NCBI GenBank assembly: GCA_050181915.1
Contig: JBFXCS010000001.1
Location: forward strand, 434,001 to 498,000
Length of the DNA: 64,000 nt
Direction: 5' to 3'
Origin: JBFXCS01 sp050181915
Lineage (GTDB): Bacteria; Actinomycetota; Thermoleophilia; Miltoncostaeales; Miltoncostaeaceae
Below, piece by piece: positions 23,983-31,692 of the stretch. How positions within the stretch are numbered: the stretch's first letter is position 1; the number at the start of each line of letters is the position of its first letter. The notes under the pieces were generated by a model. It did not search any database. It saw nothing but the letters and a program-made list of their open reading frames with translations, and was not told the origin of the DNA. The translations under genes were made by a program, and so were the position numbers.

Positions 23983-24633
23983 TCAGAGGGTCGTGACGAG
24001 GGCCTCGGCGATCGGCACGTCCCCTGCGTTGAAGGCGATCGTACGGCCCTCGGTCGCCGGCTCGTCGAGGCACGCCACGATCGCGGCGGCCACGTCGGCG
24101 CGCGGCACCGATGCGGACGTCGAGGCCCCCGCGTCGATGCGGCTGGTGGGCGGGTCGAGCGTCAGGTTGCTCGGGCCGAGCACGGTCCAGCGCAGGCCGC
24201 TCGCCCGCAGGTGCTCGTCGGCGGCCGCCTTCGCCTCGGCGTAGGGGAAGAAGGAGCTGTCGGGCGCGACCCCGTGGTCGGGACCGGCTCCGAAGTACGA
24301 GACCATCACGTACCGCGTCGCCCCGGCGCGGGCGGCGGCGTCGATCGTTCGGATCGCGGCGTCGCGGTCGACCGCGTAGGTGCGCGCCGGGTTCCCGCCG
24401 CCGGCGCCCGCCGACCACACCACGGCGTCGTGGCCCTCGATGAGCCGGGCGAGAGCGTCCCTGTCGAGCGCCTCCACGTCCGCCACGACGGGAGTGGCGC
24501 CCGTGGCGGCGACCTCCTGCGCGTGGGCCTCGTTGCGGATGACCGCCGTGACGCGGTCCCCGCGCGCCGTGAGCAGCGGCTCGAGCAGCAGGGCGACCCG
24601 GCCGTGGCCGCCGAAGACGATGATGCGGGGCAT
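23983..24633 (-). CDS. NAD(P)-binding SDR-type protein (NAD(P)H-binding, NmrA-like)
   Basis: A 216-residue atypical short-chain dehydrogenase-like protein. It starts MPRIIVFGGHGRVALLL, a variant of the TGxxGxxG dinucleotide loop, with VVADVEALD, VVWSAGAGGG and the YVMVSYFGAG and PYAEAKAAADEHL segments; the YxxxK tyrosine is present as YAEAK. It resembles YwnB/HSCARG-type sensors or reductases rather than a classical catalytic SDR. The ATG at 24633 has a GGGAGG ribosome site 8 nt upstream, so the longer upstream frame is not used. Confidence 0.85.
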   Translation of the reverse strand: MPRIIVFGGHGRVALLLEPLLTARGDRVTAVIRNEAHAQEVAATGATPVVADVEALDRDALARLIEGHDAVVWSAGAGGGNPARTYAVDRDAAIRTIDAAARAGATRYVMVSYFGAGPDHGVAPDSSFFPYAEAKAAADEHLRASGLRWTVLGPSNLTLDPPTSRIDAGASTSASVPRADVAAAIVACLDEPATEGRTIAFNAGDVPIAEALVTTL

Positions 24634-24680
24634 GCGCGTACCTCCCGGGGTGTCGCGCCCCACGCTACGCCGGGCCGGGG

Positions 24681-24711
24681 GCGCGCCGCCCCGCCATACG
24701 GGGCGGCGCGC
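24681..24711 (-). terminator. terminator hairpin after the polytopic membrane gene
   Basis: Perfect 13-bp stem GCGCGCCGCCCCG/CGGGGCGGCGCGC with a 5-nt loop, 8 nt beyond the stop of gene 24720-25841. Confidence 0.65.
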
Positions 24712-24719
24712 GGGTCGGG

Positions 24720-25841
24720 TCAGTCCCCGGTCGGGTCGCGCCGCAGGCCGGGCGCGCCGAACGAGACCGCGTACCACAGCAGCACCATCGCCACCCAGTC
24801 CATCCAGATCAGGGCGAAGCCGCCGTAGTCGCCGTCGTAGGCCGGCTCGTGCAGCAGGCCGGTGCCGAGCCACCGCATGTAGACCGCGTAGGTCCCGAGG
24901 GCCAGGACGCCCACGAGCAGGGTGCGCACGATGCCGCGCACCCAGCCCCCGCCGGCCGGCGGGGCCCCCAGCACCAGCCCCCAGGTGAGGGCCCACAGCG
25001 AGATGCACACGCCGAGGTTGGCGGTCTCCCAGCCGAGGTCGAAGCCGGGGGCGGCGAGCACGGCGTCCGGGGTGATCGCCTCCACCACCTCGCGGAGCAG
25101 GAGGTAGAGGCCGGTGCCGAGGCCGAGGCACAGCGGCACGGAGAGGAGCACGGCCCACGGGCTGCGCATCGCCGACCACGGCCGGTTGTTCCACAGCATC
25201 GCGAACAGCAGCGCCACGACGATGCCGGAGTAGAGCCAGCCCACCGCGGTCCCCAGCCGGAACGGTCCCTGGGAGTCGCCGGCCGACAGCTCCGGGTGGA
25301 TCAGGATGAAGAAGCCGGCCATGGTCATGAAGGCGCCCGCGAGGAACGCGGCGAGGCCCTGGCGGGGCTGGTCGAGGTCGGCGAAGGGGCGGTTGCCCCA
25401 GTGGGCGGTCACGGCGGTCCAGCAGTAGAAGCCGGGCAGCACGATCAGGGCGCAGGCGAGGAAGCCGGTCTCGCCGGCCAGGTCGGAGGCGAAGGTCGCG
25501 TCCCAGCGCCCGAGCGCGTACACGATGATCGCGACGATCGCGCACCCGAGCGCGATGTGGGTGGCCGCCGCCAGCAGGCCCGCGAGGGGCTGCCGCAGGC
25601 GGGTGAAGGGCCAGCCGCCGAAGTTGAAGGCGGCGATGATGAAGACGCCGATGACCCAGAACAGATAGGCGCCGGCGGGCTGTGGGTAGGCGCCCTCGAC
25701 GAGCCCCCACTCGGGGTCGACGAGGATCCACCACAGCACCAGCGAGAGGGCCCAGACGCCGACGACGGCGGCGACGGGCCGGCCGAGGCGCGCGACGGCT
25801 CCGACCGTCGCCCTCGGCTCCGAGAGAGCCTCGGTTGTCAT
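24720..25841 (-). CDS. polytopic membrane protein of unknown function
   Basis: A 373-residue integral membrane protein with about ten hydrophobic segments and short connecting loops. Several loops and helices are Trp- and aromatic-rich (LVLWWILVDPEWG, AAFNFGGWPF, FYCWTAVTAHWGNRPF, MLWNNRPW). The spacing suggests an internal duplication: FNFGGWPFTRLRQPLAGLLAA and WGNRPFADLDQPRQGLAAFLAG share a pattern of N..(G)W/RPF...L.QP..GL.A. I do not recognise the family. It is preceded by GGGAGG 11 nt before its ATG and follows the acetoacetate-decarboxylase-like gene on the same strand after a hairpin. Confidence 0.75.
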   Translation of the reverse strand: MTTEALSEPRATVGAVARLGRPVAAVVGVWALSLVLWWILVDPEWGLVEGAYPQPAGAYLFWVIGVFIIAAFNFGGWPFTRLRQPLAGLLAAATHIALGCAIVAIIVYALGRWDATFASDLAGETGFLACALIVLPGFYCWTAVTAHWGNRPFADLDQPRQGLAAFLAGAFMTMAGFFILIHPELSAGDSQGPFRLGTAVGWLYSGIVVALLFAMLWNNRPWSAMRSPWAVLLSVPLCLGLGTGLYLLLREVVEAITPDAVLAAPGFDLGWETANLGVCISLWALTWGLVLGAPPAGGGWVRGIVRTLLVGVLALGTYAVYMRWLGTGLLHEPAYDGDYGGFALIWMDWVAMVLLWYAVSFGAPGLRRDPTGD

Positions 25842-25872
25842 GGTACGTTCAACCTCCCGGGATGATCGGGGA

Positions 25873-25911
25873 GCCGGGCCCCGGAGGGCCGCAATCCACC
25901 CGGGGCCCGGC
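25873..25911 (-). terminator. hairpin between the ADC-like gene and the membrane gene
   Basis: 12-bp perfect stem GCCGGGCCCCGG/CCGGGGCCCGGC with a 15-nt loop, downstream of gene 25957-26772 and before the ribosome site of gene 25841. The four T residues next to it lie on the plus strand, on the wrong side for this transcript. Confidence 0.5.
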
Positions 25912-25956
25912 GTCGGTTTTGGAACCGCCTCCGCGTCGCGCGCGGCGGGGCGCGGA

Positions 25957-26772
25957 TCAGGCCCTGACGGGCTCCGGCGACTCGACCGGCTCGGCCGTCG
26001 CGGTGACCTCGTAGCGCTTGATCACCTCGCCGTAGGGCAGCACGAAGTTGTAGCGGCCCCAGCTCGATGCGACCATCCGGCGCACCGGCAGGCGGTGCCA
26101 CGGGTCGACCGCCGACGGGGAGTCGAAGGTGACGTTGCCGGGGCCGGAGAAGCCCTCGCCGCGGCCGTCGGACCCCATGATCAGCTCGAACTCGAGCGGC
26201 GTGCGCACCAGCTCGCACACCTCCGGCGGCGCGCCCTCCTCCGGGCTCGGGATCACCTTGAGGGTGACGAGCGGCGGGGTGACGATGTCCTCGGGGGCGA
26301 GGATGTCGCGGGGCCGCAGCACGCCGGTGGCGATGCGCTTGCCCTTCGGGCGCTCGGCGTAGGCCGAGATGATCTCGTGCTCCTTCACCCACTCCACCTC
26401 GCCGAACAGCTTGGGGAAGCCGTAGGGCTCGCGGCCGCCGATCAGGCCGACCTCGTTCGTGACGAGCAGGTTGGAGCAGTACGTGACGGGCTCGCCCTCC
26501 CACAGGCAGCTCACGCCGAGGATCGCCTCGGTGTACGCGCCGAGGGTGGAGAAGTGGAAGTTCGTGAAGATGAGCTGCGCGATGGCGGGCGAGTGGGCGA
26601 TCACGAGGCCCTCGGGCACGATCGCCGCCGCCGCGTCGTCGTCCGTCTCGTACGCGAAGGCCATCATCTCGATGCCCCGGTAGTAGTACGGGGGTTTGTC
26701 GAACGGCGGGTCGGTCGGCGGCATCGAGAAGCCGAAGCGATCGGGGGTGAGACGGCCGGGTGTGCCGGGCAT
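25957..26772 (-). CDS. acetoacetate decarboxylase-family protein
   Basis: A 271-residue protein of the ADC fold. The Schiff-base lysine region is present as GREPYGFPKLFGEV with a single lysine (K121), where true acetoacetate decarboxylases carry an adjacent lysine pair. The first half (YYYRGIEMMAFAYETDDDAAAAIVPEGL) and TEAILGVSCLWEGEPVTY match the family. Loss of the second lysine suggests one of the ADC-like enzymes with a different reaction (aldolase/dehydratase or other), so decarboxylase activity should not be assumed. A strong AGGAGG ribosome site lies 7 nt before the ATG. Confidence 0.82.
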   Translation of the reverse strand: MPGTPGRLTPDRFGFSMPPTDPPFDKPPYYYRGIEMMAFAYETDDDAAAAIVPEGLVIAHSPAIAQLIFTNFHFSTLGAYTEAILGVSCLWEGEPVTYCSNLLVTNEVGLIGGREPYGFPKLFGEVEWVKEHEIISAYAERPKGKRIATGVLRPRDILAPEDIVTPPLVTLKVIPSPEEGAPPEVCELVRTPLEFELIMGSDGRGEGFSGPGNVTFDSPSAVDPWHRLPVRRMVASSWGRYNFVLPYGEVIKRYEVTATAEPVESPEPVRA

Positions 26773-26855
26773 CGGGGTCCTCCTGCGGTTCGGGCGCGGG
26801 CCGGGCGCGCGCGCCGGGATGACGCGACGCTACGTCCGCCCGCGTTAACCCCCCG

Positions 26856-29800
26856 TCATCCCCGCAGTCGCGCCAGTAGCTCCCGCGTCTCGTCGGAGGG
26901 ATCGAGGCCCACCTCGCGCAGGGCGGCGCGGCACTCCAGGTACACGGGAACCGCGGCCGGCGGCCCTTCGGCGGCCGCCCGGCAGCGCATCAGCAGGCGC
27001 CAGCCGTCCTCGCGATACGGGTCCTCGGCGGTCGCCGCCCGGGCCGTCCGCGTCGCCTCCGTCGCGCGGCCCGCCGCCAGCAGGTGGCGGGCCAGCTCGC
27101 GCCGGGCGTCGCTCACCGCCTCGGCCAGCGCGGCGCGGCGCAGTCGCACGGCGTCGCCGTCCACGCCCTCCAGATAGGGGCCGCGCTCGGCGAGCTCCAG
27201 GGCCGTCGCCAGGGTGTCGGCCCGGGCATCGCCCACCTGCCGCGCGGCGCGCGCCAGCAGGCCGTCGAGCACCTGATCGTCGGCGGCGACCGCCTCGGCG
27301 GGGAGCCAGGCGAGGCGGCCCTCCGTCGAGGCGAGCGCGACGCCCGGCGGCAGCGCGCGGCGCAGCCGGTGAACGAGCTGGCGCAGGTAGTTCGCGGCGT
27401 CGGCGCTCCCCTCGAAGAGATCCGCGGCGAGGGACACCCGAGATGCTCCGCGCGCGCCGGCGCGCGCGAGGGCGGCGGCCAGCTCGACGGCCTTCGCCGG
27501 CGACACGGGCAGCGGGCCGTCGGCGGTCTCGATGGCGGGAGGGCCCAGGGTGCGCACCCGCAGCAGGGCGCCCTCCGGCCCCGTCCGGTCGTCGCGCCCC
27601 TGCATCGCGCGCGCCAGCCGCCGCCACACCCGGTCGTCGGGTCCGGCCGCGTCGAGCCGGCGGGCCAGCACCTCGGGCGCGTCCTCGGCCAGCGAGCGCA
27701 GCAGCGGGCTGAGCGTGCCGGTGGCGAGCGCCGCCTCGTAGGCGGCGTCGGCCGCGGCGTCGTGGGCCTCCTCGTCGCCGCACCGCCATTCGGCCTCGGC
27801 GAGCAGCACGCACGCGGCGGGCAGCTCCAGGGTGCGCTCGGCGCGGCGCATACCGGCGACCGCGGCGCGCAGCAGCTCGCGGGCGCGCCCCGGGTCGCGA
27901 CCGAGGCCGAGGAGGGCCCCAGCCAGCCAGGTGTCGCCCCATTCGCGAAAGCACGAGAGGCCGCGGGCCTGGCACCACCGGCGCACGTCGGTGAGCAGCT
28001 CGATCGCCTCCGGCAGCACGCCGTCGCGTACCAGCATCCGCCCCTCGATCGCCGCGAAGACCGCCCGGTCGGCCACCCGGTACCCGTGCTCGCGCGAGGT
28101 GCGGCGCGCCTCGCGGATGAGCCGCAGGCCCTCGGCGTGGTCGCCCTCGTCGAAGGCCAGCTCGGCCTCCACCTGGAGCCAGAACTCCACGAAGCGCGAC
28201 GCCCGCACGCGCGGCGCGGCGGCGTCCAGCGCCGCGCGCCCCCCGGCCAGGTCTCCGCGGCATCGCAGCACGGCGATGCGGTAGATCTCCGCCAGCGTCG
28301 CGGTGACCGGGCCCCGCTCGGTGGCGGCCCACGACAGTCGCTCCACCTCGGCGAAGCGTCCTCGGTAGTAGAAGACCGACTGCAGGGCGATGTGCAGCGG
28401 ATGCACCCGGTCGAGGTCCTCGGCCGGCCACTGCGGCGGCGGGTCGGCGCTCGTGCCGGTGCTCAGGATGTGGTGGATCACCCGCGCCCGCCGCGAGGAG
28501 CCCGGGTCGGGCGACAGCTCCAGCAACGCCGACCACTCGCCCGAGCCGTGGAGCGCCCACACCGCCCATGCCGCCACGTCGGGGGCCTCCTCCAGCAGGC
28601 GCGCGAACTCGCCGGAGGCGCGCATCGCCGGAACCAGGGTGGCGACCTCGTCCTGGCGGCGGCTCATCAGCAGCGAGCGGATCTGGGTGCGTCGCAGGCC
28701 GGGTCGGGCGGCGATGCGCTCCTCGCCGAGCGCCGCGCACCAGCCGAGGGTCTTGTCCCAGTCGCCGCGCCGCATCACGGCGCCCGCGGCCGCCTCCACC
28801 ACCGCCTCGGCCTCGCCGAGCTCCCCCGCCGCGATCAGGTGGTCGGCCGCCTCCTCCTCGTCACCCTCCGCGCGCAGGATGCGAGCGTAGCGGGCGGTCA
28901 GGCGCGCCAGCTCCCCGGGCCGCTCGCGCCGCAGCCGCTCGACGAGGTACTCGCGAAAGCGCGGGTGGTAGCGCAGGCCCTCCGGCTCGACCGTGCCCGG
29001 CAAGTGCTGGCGGCGCATCCTCTCCAGGACGTCGTCGGCCGCGACGGCGCCGAGCAGCGCGGCGAGCCTGGGCGCGGTCACCATGTCGAGCAGCCCGCTC
29101 GCCACGACGGCGTCGCGCAGGTCGGCCGGGAGGGCGTCCACCACCTCCTGGCCGAGGTAGGCGAAGAAGGGGTCCTCGCCGGCGGGGAGCGCCTGCGCGG
29201 CGGTCGACGGCGAGCCGCGGAGCGCGTCGAAGACGATGCCCGCCGCCCAACCGCCGGACGACTCGGCCACCGCCCGCGCGTCGACGTCGAGTCCGTGGGC
29301 GCGCAACAGCGCCTCGACCTCGTCCACCCGGAAGGCCAGCTCCTCGTCGGACACCCCGGCGACGCGCCCGGCGAGGGCGTCGCGGCCGAAGTCGAGGCGG
29401 ATCAGGCGCCGCGACACCAACACCACGAGCGCGCTGTCGGGCACCGCGTCGAGGAACGCCCGCAGGGCGCGCAGCACCGGCGCGTGGGCTTCGGCGTGGT
29501 GAAGGTCGTCGATGACGAGGGTGGCCCCCGCGGGAAGGCTCTCGCCGAGGATGGCGGCGCAGTCGGCGGGGGAGAGGCCGTCGTCGAGCAGGTCGCGCGC
29601 CCGCGCGCCCGCGCCCGGGTCGATCGCCTCCACGGCGGCGGCGAGATAGGTGAGGACCCGACCGGCGCCGTCGTCCTCCTCTCCCAGCGCGAGCCAGGCC
29701 GTGGGACCGGGTCGGGACGCCAGGAACTCCGCCGCCGCCGTGGTCTTGCCCGCCCCGGCGGCCGCCACGACCAGCAGGATGCGCCGGCCCCGACTCGCCT

Positions 29801-29930
29801 CCTCCATCGTCCGGCGCAGGCGCGGCCGCTCCACCGCGTCCGGCGGCAGGGCGGGCACCCGCGTCTTGGAGCGGATCAGCCCCCGGGGTCGGCCGGCTCC
29901 CGCGGCAGAGGGATCAGTGCCGTCCGGCAC
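26856..29930 (-). CDS. giant MalT-like STAND ATPase regulator with C-terminal SARP/BTAD domain
   Basis: A 1024-residue regulator. An N-terminal MalT-type opening (LIRSKTRVPALPP...VERPRL) leads to a STAND ATPase with Walker A VAAAGAGKTT (about 54-63), Walker B-like ATLVIDDLHHA, and LVVLVSRR. A long TPR-like helical superhelix (about 350-790) follows. The C-terminus (about 800-1023) has an OmpR-like wHTH beginning LRVRTLGPPAIETADGPL and a BTAD segment ending VYLECRAALREVGLDPSDETRELL. There is no LuxR HTH. Such proteins are ATP-gated transcription activators that oligomerise on binding an inducer. The GTG start overlaps the small upstream gene by 17 bp. The target is unknown. Confidence 0.87.
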   Translation of the reverse strand: MPDGTDPSAAGAGRPRGLIRSKTRVPALPPDAVERPRLRRTMEEASRGRRILLVVAAAGAGKTTAAAEFLASRPGPTAWLALGEEDDGAGRVLTYLAAAVEAIDPGAGARARDLLDDGLSPADCAAILGESLPAGATLVIDDLHHAEAHAPVLRALRAFLDAVPDSALVVLVSRRLIRLDFGRDALAGRVAGVSDEELAFRVDEVEALLRAHGLDVDARAVAESSGGWAAGIVFDALRGSPSTAAQALPAGEDPFFAYLGQEVVDALPADLRDAVVASGLLDMVTAPRLAALLGAVAADDVLERMRRQHLPGTVEPEGLRYHPRFREYLVERLRRERPGELARLTARYARILRAEGDEEEAADHLIAAGELGEAEAVVEAAAGAVMRRGDWDKTLGWCAALGEERIAARPGLRRTQIRSLLMSRRQDEVATLVPAMRASGEFARLLEEAPDVAAWAVWALHGSGEWSALLELSPDPGSSRRARVIHHILSTGTSADPPPQWPAEDLDRVHPLHIALQSVFYYRGRFAEVERLSWAATERGPVTATLAEIYRIAVLRCRGDLAGGRAALDAAAPRVRASRFVEFWLQVEAELAFDEGDHAEGLRLIREARRTSREHGYRVADRAVFAAIEGRMLVRDGVLPEAIELLTDVRRWCQARGLSCFREWGDTWLAGALLGLGRDPGRARELLRAAVAGMRRAERTLELPAACVLLAEAEWRCGDEEAHDAAADAAYEAALATGTLSPLLRSLAEDAPEVLARRLDAAGPDDRVWRRLARAMQGRDDRTGPEGALLRVRTLGPPAIETADGPLPVSPAKAVELAAALARAGARGASRVSLAADLFEGSADAANYLRQLVHRLRRALPPGVALASTEGRLAWLPAEAVAADDQVLDGLLARAARQVGDARADTLATALELAERGPYLEGVDGDAVRLRRAALAEAVSDARRELARHLLAAGRATEATRTARAATAEDPYREDGWRLLMRCRAAAEGPPAAVPVYLECRAALREVGLDPSDETRELLARLRG

Positions 29931-30165
29931 GGTCGATGGCCTCCCTCACGCTCGCGAGGATCGCCTCCTCCGAGGCGTCGCCCGGCACGCCGCGCCGCCC
30001 GTACTGCGATCCCCACAGCGCCAGCACCGATCCGGCCGCCTCGGCCAGCTCGCGCGCCCTGTGGTACCCGCCGTATTCGACGAAGCGCGCCTTCCGGCCG
30101 GTCTGCCAGCGCCAGATCGTGTCGCCGTCGGCCTCGTGGATGATCGCGTAGAGCTTCTCGGTCAC
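29914..30165 (-). CDS. small conserved-looking protein of unknown function
   Basis: An 83-residue protein starting VTEKLYAIIHEADGDTIWRWQTGRKARFVEYGGYHRARELAE. The first half looks like beta strands rich in aromatics, the second half a helix ending in charged residues. I choose the GTG at 30165, because an AGGGGGG ribosome site sits just upstream; an ATG eleven codons earlier lacks one. Its last 17 bp overlap the GTG start of the STAND regulator, so the two are translationally coupled. It could be a small partner or ligand sensor of that regulator (inference). Confidence 0.65.
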   Translation of the reverse strand: MTEKLYAIIHEADGDTIWRWQTGRKARFVEYGGYHRARELAEAAGSVLALWGSQYGRRGVPGDASEEAILASVREAIDRAGRH

Positions 30166-30212
30166 CGGCCCCCCTCGTCGTCGGTACCGGCTCATCATGC
30201 CGTGTCGCGGTC

Positions 30213-30218
30213 TACGCT
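30213..30218 (+). promoter_or_regulatory. -10 element of leaderless promoter for gene 30225
   Basis: TACGCT followed by 6 nt and the GTG at 30225. Confidence 0.45.
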
Positions 30219-30224
30219 TGTGCC

Positions 30225-30428
30225 GTGGCCACGACGACGATCACGGTGCGGGACCGGGCGGGCGGCGAGCTGGCGCGGGTCACGGCGGCCGGCGCCGATG
30301 TCGCGATCGAGCCGCCCGGCGCCGAGGCCCACCCGTTCGTCGCGGCGGTCGTCGCCCAGCTGCGCGTCAGCGCGGCCCGTCCGCGGCCGCGTCCGTCGTG
30401 CGTGGCGGAGCCACCCCGCGCCGGCTGA
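30225..30428 (+). CDS. small protein of unknown function, co-transcribed with the alkyltransferase-like gene
   Basis: A 67-residue protein beginning VATTTITVRDRAGGELARVTAAGADVAIEPPG, probably a small beta sheet, with an Arg/Pro-rich C-terminus (AARPRPRPSC). I do not recognise it. Its TGA is separated from the next GTG by a single base, and a leaderless promoter stands in front, so it is the first gene of a two-gene operon with the alkyltransferase-like protein. Confidence 0.55.
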   Translation: MATTTITVRDRAGGELARVTAAGADVAIEPPGAEAHPFVAAVVAQLRVSAARPRPRPSCVAEPPRAG

Positions 30429-30429
30429 C

Positions 30430-30744
30430 GTGGCGGTCGTCGAGCCGGCGGCGCTGGCCGCGCTGTGCACCCGCATACCGGCGGGCCGCTGGACGAGCTA
30501 CGGCGACCTGGCCGACGCCCTCGGCCTGCCGGGCCGCTCGCGGGCGGTCGCCCGGGTGCTGGCCGATCACCACGACGTGCCCAACGCCCACCGCGTGCTG
30601 CTGGCCAGCGGCCGCGTGTCGCCGGGGTGGGGCGTCGTCGGCGGCGGCCGGCCCGAGACCGCCCGCCGCCTGCTCGAGAGCGAGGGGGTGCGCTTCAGCC
30701 GCGCCGGGGTGGCCGACCCGGCGCGGCGCTGGCACCCCTCCTGA
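30430..30744 (+). CDS. alkyltransferase-like DNA-binding protein (MGMT fold, no acceptor cysteine)
   Basis: A 104-residue protein equal to the DNA-binding domain of O6-alkylguanine-DNA alkyltransferase. Visible are IPAGRWTSYGDLADALGLPGRSRAVARVL with the Arg-finger helix, then VPNAHRVLLASGRVSPGWG. The active-site PCHRV of MGMT is here NAHRV (Ala at about residue 53), so alkyl transfer is impossible. This is the hallmark of ATL proteins, which flip out and bind O6-alkylguanine and hand the lesion to nucleotide excision repair. The GTG at 30430 is the start; it follows the 67-residue protein in the same operon. Confidence 0.87.
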   Translation: MAVVEPAALAALCTRIPAGRWTSYGDLADALGLPGRSRAVARVLADHHDVPNAHRVLLASGRVSPGWGVVGGGRPETARRLLESEGVRFSRAGVADPARRWHPS

Positions 30745-30766
30745 GCGGGGCTCTCGTCGACGGCGC

Positions 30767-31597
30767 CTACGCCCAGGCGCCGTCCGCCGCGGCCGACCGC
30801 GCGTAGTCGGCGAAGTCGCGCGGCGGCCGGCCGAGGGCACGCCGCACGCCGTCCTCCAGCCGCTCGTTGCGGCCGTCGAGCACCTCCGTGAACAGGTAGC
30901 GCACGAGCTCGACCTCGCCGTCCGGGGCGCCCGCGTCGGCCAGGCCCGCGGCGAGGTCGTCGATCGCGATGCGCGCGTAGGCGATCTCGCGGCCGGTGGC
31001 CCCGGCGATCTCGGCGGTCGCCTCGGCGAAGGTCATGAGGCGCGGGCCGGTGACCTCGTAGAGCTCGCCCGCGTGGCCGTCGCCGGTCAGCGCCGCCGCG
31101 GCGATGTCGGCGATGTCCTCGACGTCGATGAACGGCTCGCGCACATCGCCGACCGGGAGCGCCACGACCCCCTCGCGCACGGGCCCGGCGAGGAAGTTCT
31201 CGCTGAAGTTCTGGGCGAACCAGGCCGCGCGGATGATCGTGGCGCGCGGGGCGATGCCGCGCACGATGCGCTCGGCGCGCTCGGCGTCCGCCTCGCCGCG
31301 GCCCGACAGCAGCACCATCCGACCCACGCCGCGGGCCGCGGCCCGCTCGGCGAAGGCGCCCACCACCTCGGGAGCGCCGGGGACCGAGAGGTCGGGGTGG
31401 TAGCAGAGGTAGACGGCGCCGACGCCGTCGAGCACCGCATCCCAGGTGGCGGGGACCTCCCAGCGGAACGGCGGCGAGCCCTCCCGCGAGCCCGCCCTCA
31501 CCGCGTGACCGGCGGCCTCGAGCCGCGCCGCGATGCGCCGCCCGGTGGTGCCCGTGCCGCCCGTGATCAGGATCGTGTCGCTCGATGCCGCGGTCAT
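30767..31597 (-). CDS. NmrA-like NAD(P)-binding protein
   Basis: A 276-residue atypical SDR of the NmrA/QOR2 type. It shows ILITGGTGTTGRRIAARLEAAGHAVRAGSR (dinucleotide loop), VGRMVLLSGRGE, IIRAAWFAQNFSENFL and LYEVTGPRLMTFAEA. Family members act as redox sensors or quinone/NADPH oxidoreductases. The ATG at 31597 is preceded by a GAGGAGGGACGAGG ribosome site, which makes it preferable to an upstream in-frame start. It faces the ATL operon and lies downstream of the AraC regulator at 31693, which could control it. Confidence 0.87.
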   Translation of the reverse strand: MTAASSDTILITGGTGTTGRRIAARLEAAGHAVRAGSREGSPPFRWEVPATWDAVLDGVGAVYLCYHPDLSVPGAPEVVGAFAERAAARGVGRMVLLSGRGEADAERAERIVRGIAPRATIIRAAWFAQNFSENFLAGPVREGVVALPVGDVREPFIDVEDIADIAAAALTGDGHAGELYEVTGPRLMTFAEATAEIAGATGREIAYARIAIDDLAAGLADAGAPDGEVELVRYLFTEVLDGRNERLEDGVRRALGRPPRDFADYARSAAADGAWA

Positions 31598-31692
31598 CCT
31601 CGTCCCTCCTCGCCGGTGTGTCGTCGAGATGATGAAACCCGGCTCAGGGCGACGATCCATGGTCGATCAGCGCAGAGTCATACGCGACCGTC

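Noticed and set aside
25912..25925. T-run after a hairpin on the plus strand as an intrinsic terminator
   Set aside because: There is no plus-strand gene ending upstream; the adjacent genes are on the minus strand, where the run lies before the stem.
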